From: Calliopum simillimum
Lineage: Eukaryota > Arthropoda > Insecta > Diptera > Lauxaniidae
Reading direction: 5' to 3'
Assembly: GCA_951812925.1 (NCBI GenBank)
Contig: OX638368.1
Location: forward strand, 5,766,001-5,830,000
Length of the DNA stretch: 64,000 bases
Below are positions 61,901 to 64,000 of the stretch, piece after piece (positions within the stretch are counted from its first letter, which is position 1; the number at the start of each line of letters is the position of its first letter). Below the pieces are notes generated by a model. It worked only from the letters and a program-made list of their open reading frames with translations. It had not been told where the DNA came from and made no database searches. The position numbers and the translations under genes are program-made.

Positions 61901-63975
61901 GGTGGTTTTGGTATTGTTGGCATCGTTGTGGGCGTTATTTTTGGAGTGTTTAAGGACTGCTCAGAAACCTATATCAAAGATTTAAGCATAAATCTTTTTT
62001 GTTTAACTTAAGACAACAAATATACCTTCGTAGTTTTAAATCGGCCACCATCAGTTACTGTTGCGGCGGCTATAGGTTTTCTAATTTCGGTAGGTTTTGT
62101 TTTAAGCTTACCTAGTTTACTAGGTGAAGTCGCTTCAGTGGCTTCATTTTTTACTGGGGAAATAATTTCAGCCTTTATTTCACATTGTTTGGCGGGTGAC
62201 CCGAAATTGGAAGAAACGGGAGATTTTGCTTTTGGTGACGATGCAACTGTTGTTGTTATTGTAACGTTTTCTTTTGATGGTGAATGCATACTCTTAATTG
62301 GACTTTTAATTGGTATATCAACAGGTGTGGCTTCTTTTTTATCGTGTGGAATTAAATCTGGTTTAACGACACCGGTTTTACCTTCCGTAAGATTTTTATT
62401 ATATTCAAATTCAGTGGCTTGATTGGCCAAAACACTAAGCGCATGCAGTCGCTCTAAATGTCTTTTCCACTCTTCATCAGTCAATTGAGTGGTAGTACGT
62501 GTAGATTTACGCAAATGATTAGCAACCAATGCGAATGGTTGGGGCTTTCCCTCATAGTTAATGGCTAAAAAAAAGAGGAACAATTTGAATTGAATCGTGG
62601 TGAATTTAAAAAAGAAAAAAAAATAAACAAACAGCGATTCACAAAAGAAGAGCATGTTCTTAGTGTCACTTTTGTAAATGCAATAAAACTAAATATTAAC
62701 ATGATTTTTGCATTTTCGCGGGATGCCACAAAACAAAAGAACAAAAAAAAAAAGTTTATAATCGAATGGTTTTTCATCAAATTTATTGAAGCCTTACACT
62801 CAATCCTTAGCAATGATAGTTGATCGTTAATAAGAAAACAATTTTGCAAGAAAGTTGACATTAACAGTTTTGTAAAATGCTCCAGATCGCTTTCGATAAG
62901 TAATGCTAAGCGCGAATCAATCTTCCAAGCCATAAGCTTACCATAGTCTTCAAGCTAGAATGAAAAAAAGAAGAGGAATGAAAAAACAGATAAAATATAA
63001 GCGTACCCACTTAAGCAAATATTATTGCATTTTGTACATGCATATGTAGGTACAAAAGTTTTATTCTAAAAATAGTTTTGATTTATTTAGCACAGACATG
63101 CTATGCTAATGAGGGTGGGTTAATTTTCCAAATTATGGTTGAGGAGCCAGTAGCAATAATAGTTTATAATAGTTTTGTATGCAACACAAACCTTATATTA
63201 TAAATCCACACAATTTCAAAAATATAACAGAAAAATGTATAAAAGGATGTTAGATAAATTTAGGTCCTATATTATGTACTTTAAGTTTAAGCAAAACAAT
63301 TGACTAAAAACAAATGTTGAGTCTACATATTAGACGATTTCTCGCGCATTTTCCTGTAAAAATTTAAGAACTGGATAGAAATGCCTTTTTTTTACCTCCC
63401 ACTTCTCATACAAAATAAGGCCTGTTTTTTTAGGTACATATTTTCCAGACATAAGCAATGCTCACTCACCTTAACAACATCCTCATCGTAACCATTTTGT
63501 CGACATGGCTGTATTTCTGTTTCCAGTAACAAATACAAACGATCTTTTGCCGAACGGCTTTCCCAGTGACCTAACAACTCTGGTCTTGGCAAATCATATG
63601 CAAATGGCAACCAACTTGGTGCATCGGGAAAAGTTATCCAAGGCGTAATATGTACAGTCTGCTTGGGCATTATACAACAACCACGTTGATTATCTCTAAA
63701 CCATAGTATGTCAGAGACCTTAGCAGTTGCACGATTGATGCATAATTCGGATGTAGCCAAACTGGCATCTGCAATACAACACTAAGTCATTAAAATACTA
63801 ATAATATAGAAATGTGAACAAAGGATACACTACCATAACCATCACCATCCACGACGGGTAGAGTGTAGAAGACAACACTCGATTGCTGGGCCAATTTCTC
63901 AGAGATTTTGTTACAAACATTTTTGATTTTCCAAGCCTGTAGGAAGGTGGCACTCACGTAATATAGGGTCAACAT
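40932..63975 (-). CDS. Hcs: Holocarboxylase synthetase (biotin-protein ligase), about 1079 aa
   Basis: Attaches biotin, via biotinyl-AMP, to a lysine in carboxylases. Fourteen exons, 5' to 3': 63975-63834, 63768-63470, 62954-62798, 62564-62026, 61968-61556, 61489-61291, 61217-61069, 55971-55815, 55740-55540, 54801-54619, 54542-54393, 54319-54176, 41496-41168, 41109-40932; total 1080 codons with stop, all in frame. A long metazoan N-terminal region is followed by the glutaminase-like N domain (from NVLVYADS, residue ~491; HGGKVLSLCSD; SGGTAVFSQ). The catalytic domain follows: TEGQGRSNNQWLSP (biotin/AMP loop, to residue 863), IKWPNDIY, KIGGLIV, NIGCGINL. The C-cap domain ends QPDGNTFDILKGLIVP. 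The first exon stays open to the window edge, so the Met at 63975 is a good but unproven start. Intron 12 (12.7 kb) contains ksr; the intron after exon 8 probably uses a GC donor. Confidence 0.92.
42487..42736. mobile_element. piggyBac-like MITE, copy 2 (250 bp, inverted)
   Basis: Flanked by TTAA (42483-42486 and 42737-42740). It begins CCCTTTGACGACCATA, the mirror of copy 1's right end, and is shorter by about 40 bp. It lies in Hcs intron 12. Confidence 0.85.
43856..44335. repeat. ACA/CAA-rich microsatellite
   Basis: About 480 bp of imperfect AAC/ACC triplets, broken near 43935-44040 by a short unique stretch. Apparent proteins here (Thr/Asn-rich one way, Val-rich the other) are artefacts of the triplet repeat. 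Confidence 0.9.
44393..44442. repeat. 50-bp perfect palindrome with CGCGCG core
   Basis: Two 25-nt arms, no spacer; centre ATTTCGCGCGAAAT, outer ends GAAAAATTG/CAATTTTTC. It lies inside the Merlin element just after the microsatellite. Confidence 0.92.
45717..46590. other. Hcs intron sequence, older repeat material
   Basis: The stretch just after the mariner (AAGTTATTGGCAATTATGTG near 45760) mirrors sequence before it (CAATTGCCAATAACTTGGAC near 42417). The mariner therefore probably landed in an older inverted-repeat element. No gene recognised. Confidence 0.4.
47147..48921 (+). other. Probable intron in the ksr 5' UTR
   Basis: A textbook donor (CGAGAG|GTGAGTGAGT) ends a candidate non-coding first exon at 47146. 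A good acceptor with a T-rich tract (CTTTTTAG|ATCAATC) opens the coding exon at 48922, 31 nt before the ksr ATG. The first exon start, probably within 46600-47146, is not definable. The interior contains no recognised gene. Confidence 0.5.
48953..52318 (+). CDS. ksr: Kinase suppressor of Ras (KSR), 1121 aa
   Basis: Scaffold and pseudokinase that joins Raf, MEK and ERK at the membrane in Ras signalling. The whole coding region is one exon. The ATG at 48953 (METTQDAGTK) follows a candidate 5' UTR acceptor. Domains: conserved N-terminal CA1 region (about 35-175, LDVIQDMIDISADRLEGLR); long Ser/Pro-rich linkers; C1 zinc finger (about 465-511, HRFTKVFKMMSTCDLC...HKDCEPSVPPSC); ERK-docking FxFP motif FNFP at 644-647; a 14-3-3-type site RQNSLSL (818-824); kinase-like domain from about 835 with GKGRFG loop, VAVK Lys860, HKDLRTKN (His-Lys-Asp instead of HRD, 953-960) and DFG at 972-974; C-terminal RSAESVF resembling Raf's 14-3-3 site. 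It lies wholly inside an Hcs intron, opposite strand. Somewhat longer than I recall for Drosophila KSR, mostly in the linkers. Confidence 0.97.
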   Translation: METTQDAGTKMSSGIPVGVGAAAATVSSPTIATPVNNTSFPANNLDVIQDMIDISADRLEGLRTQCATSATLTQQEIRSLETKLVRMFSELLLTKSRLNERIPASGLPHTTGSELKQWLRVVGLSQESLNVCLTRLSTLEHLLEQTDDELKQLLCNNPSYRDEEVRRLTKAMHNLRKCRKTLASGSNSAATNAASAVAAVSNISGAKEKLTEQLFWDSWDRHPHHYHRGSVGNIGSVTASPRTHRVLAKQVKQHQVMVSNSRHSPSNDTSYKSASASVITTPPDDLSSTHGSTLTLTLTPSPPNSPFAPISAINFSNSLGSGVTGGSLNGTPLKMPQRNKTAGTPPPMKKHQTLLSGGQPSTPTHSAAGNHQDATLPIAKSKSHESQFQDTSLSAMASSPPLQNFSTAPINNSAVSRSRLNTDPSPDSFSSASSDIFVENTNNLQVPRSPCTPIVPLSMGHTIPHRFTKVFKMMSTCDLCQKQMFFGLKCKECKYRCHKDCEPSVPPSCGLPPELVDEFKKQVGFNTMGGGPPVPTGANTSPNLNTLGKNRSAAARHAAARNAANTIYHPDSSSPGSSCNSSSPSSPALFNLQQQHAQHVAAYGAGANNVMSSSGGGSSSTSGGTTTSNVILTPSSFPKHASQFNFPDVTITSNFNQAAGGGTTQMLFSSQTSGSSGGGAGEASGEFITSPLTDSITSKSSAGESTASAAASAATHASHMPSNSITISSSNCSSVSMISSSGASSVVSSGTFYGRKLSSAGVDSRRPPQFSELSDTHKSNDSDKTVSLSGSTSASTDSDRTPVRLDSTEDGDSGNWPRQNSLSLKEWDIPYSDLHLLEKIGKGRFGTVHRALWHGDVAVKLLKEDYLDDEQTLEAFKLEVANFKKTRHENLVLFMGACMNPPYLAIVTSLCKGNTLYTYIHARRDKFTINRTTLVAQQISQGMGYLHARGIFHKDLRTKNIFLENGKVIITDFGLFSSTKLLYCDIGLGVPNGWLCYLAPELMRSLLPRKPTDEVLPFSKASDVYSFGTVWYELLCGEFPFKMQPPEAIIWQVGRGMKQTLANLQTSRDVKDILMLCWSFQADDRPDFPKLLTLLERLPKKRLARSPSHPVQLSRSAESVF
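52686..52691 (+). terminator. Candidate ksr polyadenylation signal
   Basis: AATAAA about 370 nt after the ksr stop; others lie near 52493 and 52903. Confidence 0.45.
53428..53489. repeat. Perfect 25-bp stem with 12-nt loop
   Basis: Arms 53428-53452 (TTCTATAAATGAAAAATG start) and 53465-53489 are exact mirrors around the loop CAGAAGTTAATT. About 1.1 kb downstream of ksr, in the Hcs intron. Could be a MITE core or a hairpin RNA; no family recognised. Confidence 0.88.
53966..54015. repeat. Fragment related to the 20.4-kb MITE
   Basis: AGGAATATTTATTCATGATA here matches GGGAATATTTATTCACGATA at 20440-20459. Flanking AATTTTTAAT/ATTAAAAATT words form short inverted ends. Confidence 0.5.
54910..55500. 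repeat. AAATAACGCCC-word repeat field (copy 2)
   Basis: At least eight loose copies of GAAATAACGCCCAAAAT over about 420 bp (for example near 54918, 55029, 55058, 55103, 55123, 55200 and 55320), spaced roughly 25-40 bp, with some mirror-image copies (GGGCATTATTTCC). It lies in the short Hcs intron between exons 9 and 10. A shorter, reversed version is at 33240-33670. Family unknown. Confidence 0.75.
55972..56992. other. Hcs intron 7, proximal part
   Basis: AT-rich; a CACACA run near 56024, an A-run near 56075, and no gene. The low AG content just upstream of exon 8 (on the - strand) supports the acceptor at 55972-55973. Confidence 0.4.
56993..58132 (-). mobile_element. Mariner element, second copy type, inactive
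   Basis: 1140 bp, TA on both sides, ends CTAGGTGTACAAATATGAAA and TTTCATATTTGTACACCTAG inverted. The - strand encodes transposase pieces: GDEKWIYFNNPKRKKSY (first catalytic Asp block), LNRAIRQKRPEFQLRHDKIVLQDDNASPH (second, near 57340) and HPPYSPDL (third block region). The end is FFWRGIHKLPERWERCVASE. The N-terminus is lost, replaced by a MITE insertion; frameshifts are present. Confidence 0.87.
57831..58045. mobile_element. Harbinger-like MITE nested in mariner, 215 bp
   Basis: Ends TACCCCTACCATGGTTTACA and its mirror TGTAAACCATGGTAGGGGTA (about 25 bp), flanked by TAA on both sides, a 3-bp duplication of the PIF/Harbinger TWA kind. Contains three tandem TACTATGGTC decamers near 57900-57930. 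Confidence 0.75.
58791..58930. mobile_element. 140-bp copy of the 36.7-kb MITE
   Basis: Same terminal and sub-terminal sequence as 36669-37396 (CTTGTTGCGTCGTAGCAAAT) with the middle missing; an internal-deletion derivative. Confidence 0.8.
58931..59052. repeat. ~50-bp tandem repeat, about 2.5 copies
   Basis: Units share TAATGTATTTTCCTTC, GTGAGGGAATCA and CCATATTC. The array starts at the end of the MITE, so it may have formed by slippage at its junction. Confidence 0.85.
59053..60013. other. Hcs intron sequence, nothing recognised
   Basis: AT-rich with no family-like open frame. GACGGGAGACAGGC near 59157 has a partial mirror near 60580, hinting at an older inverted-repeat element around the LINE tail. 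Confidence 0.35.
60014..60425 (+). mobile_element. LINE 3' end (RNase H/Cys-rich tail)
   Basis: A frame ending at 60300 encodes ITGHCLIGYHAHRMG then the Cys-rich CRWCNEDEEENLEHLLCFCP motif and PIKNFAIASKAF, the C-terminus of R1/Jockey/I-type LINE proteins. About 120 bp of 3' UTR follow. Severely 5'-truncated, in Hcs intron 7. Confidence 0.75.
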
Positions 63976-64000
63976 GACAATAGATGTTTTAAGGGTGATG

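Noticed and set aside
61751..62422. + strand open frames of 86 and 94 residues
   Set aside because: Antisense to well-supported Hcs exons 4 and 5.

Overview
The window reads as nuclear DNA of a higher fly (Diptera, Schizophora; a tephritid or similar is my guess, the species is not determinable here). It is AT-rich, has spliced genes with GT-AG introns from 58 nt to more than 12 kb, and is crowded with insect-type transposons (Ty3/gypsy, copia, several LINE types, mariner, Tc1, Merlin, hAT-like and piggyBac-like MITEs). I recognise four conserved host genes plus one small THAP gene: the 3' two-thirds or more of a Na-K-Cl cotransporter (SLC12/NKCC, + strand, 14.5-20.6 kb); a SURP/G-patch splicing factor like human SUGP1 (- strand, 21.3-35.4 kb); a 122-residue THAP zinc-finger gene (+, 38.5-38.9 kb); kinase suppressor of Ras (ksr, +, 49.0-52.3 kb); and holocarboxylase synthetase (Hcs, -, 40.9-64.0 kb). 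ksr lies entirely inside a 12.7-kb intron of Hcs on the opposite strand. From memory, the Drosophila counterparts of these genes are also close together (region 83A), which I could not check.

Layout. 0-14.5 kb has no host exon that I can find. It holds an inverted-repeat complex with 420-bp tandem units (about 2.0-7.6 kb), a 1.7-kb near-perfect palindrome (7.77-9.49 kb), and a structurally complete but frame-broken Ty3/gypsy element with 5-bp target duplications (9994-14345). 14.5-20.6 kb holds NKCC, with RTE-like and copia-like remnants in its introns. 21.3-35.4 kb holds the SUGP1-like gene; its introns carry nested hAT-like and other insertions, two separate LINE halves and a hAT MITE. 35.4-40.9 kb is intergenic: inverted-repeat and piggyBac-like elements and the THAP gene. 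40.9-64.0 kb is Hcs with nested ksr; its big introns hold a mariner disrupted by a Merlin element, a second mariner disrupted by a Harbinger-like MITE, odd ATAACGCC-word repeats, short tandem repeats and a LINE tail.

The host genes are not a pathway. NKCC moves ions at the plasma membrane, SUGP1-like acts in nuclear splicing, KSR scaffolds Raf-MEK-ERK signalling, and Hcs attaches biotin to carboxylases. The exon models below were assembled by matching splice signals, reading phase and recalled family sequence; every junction keeps frame, but none has been checked against transcripts. The most unusual items are the long palindrome, the dense nesting of elements with recoverable target-site duplications, the ATAACGCC repeat field, and a probable GC-AG intron in Hcs. 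I found no convincing new multi-gene system.
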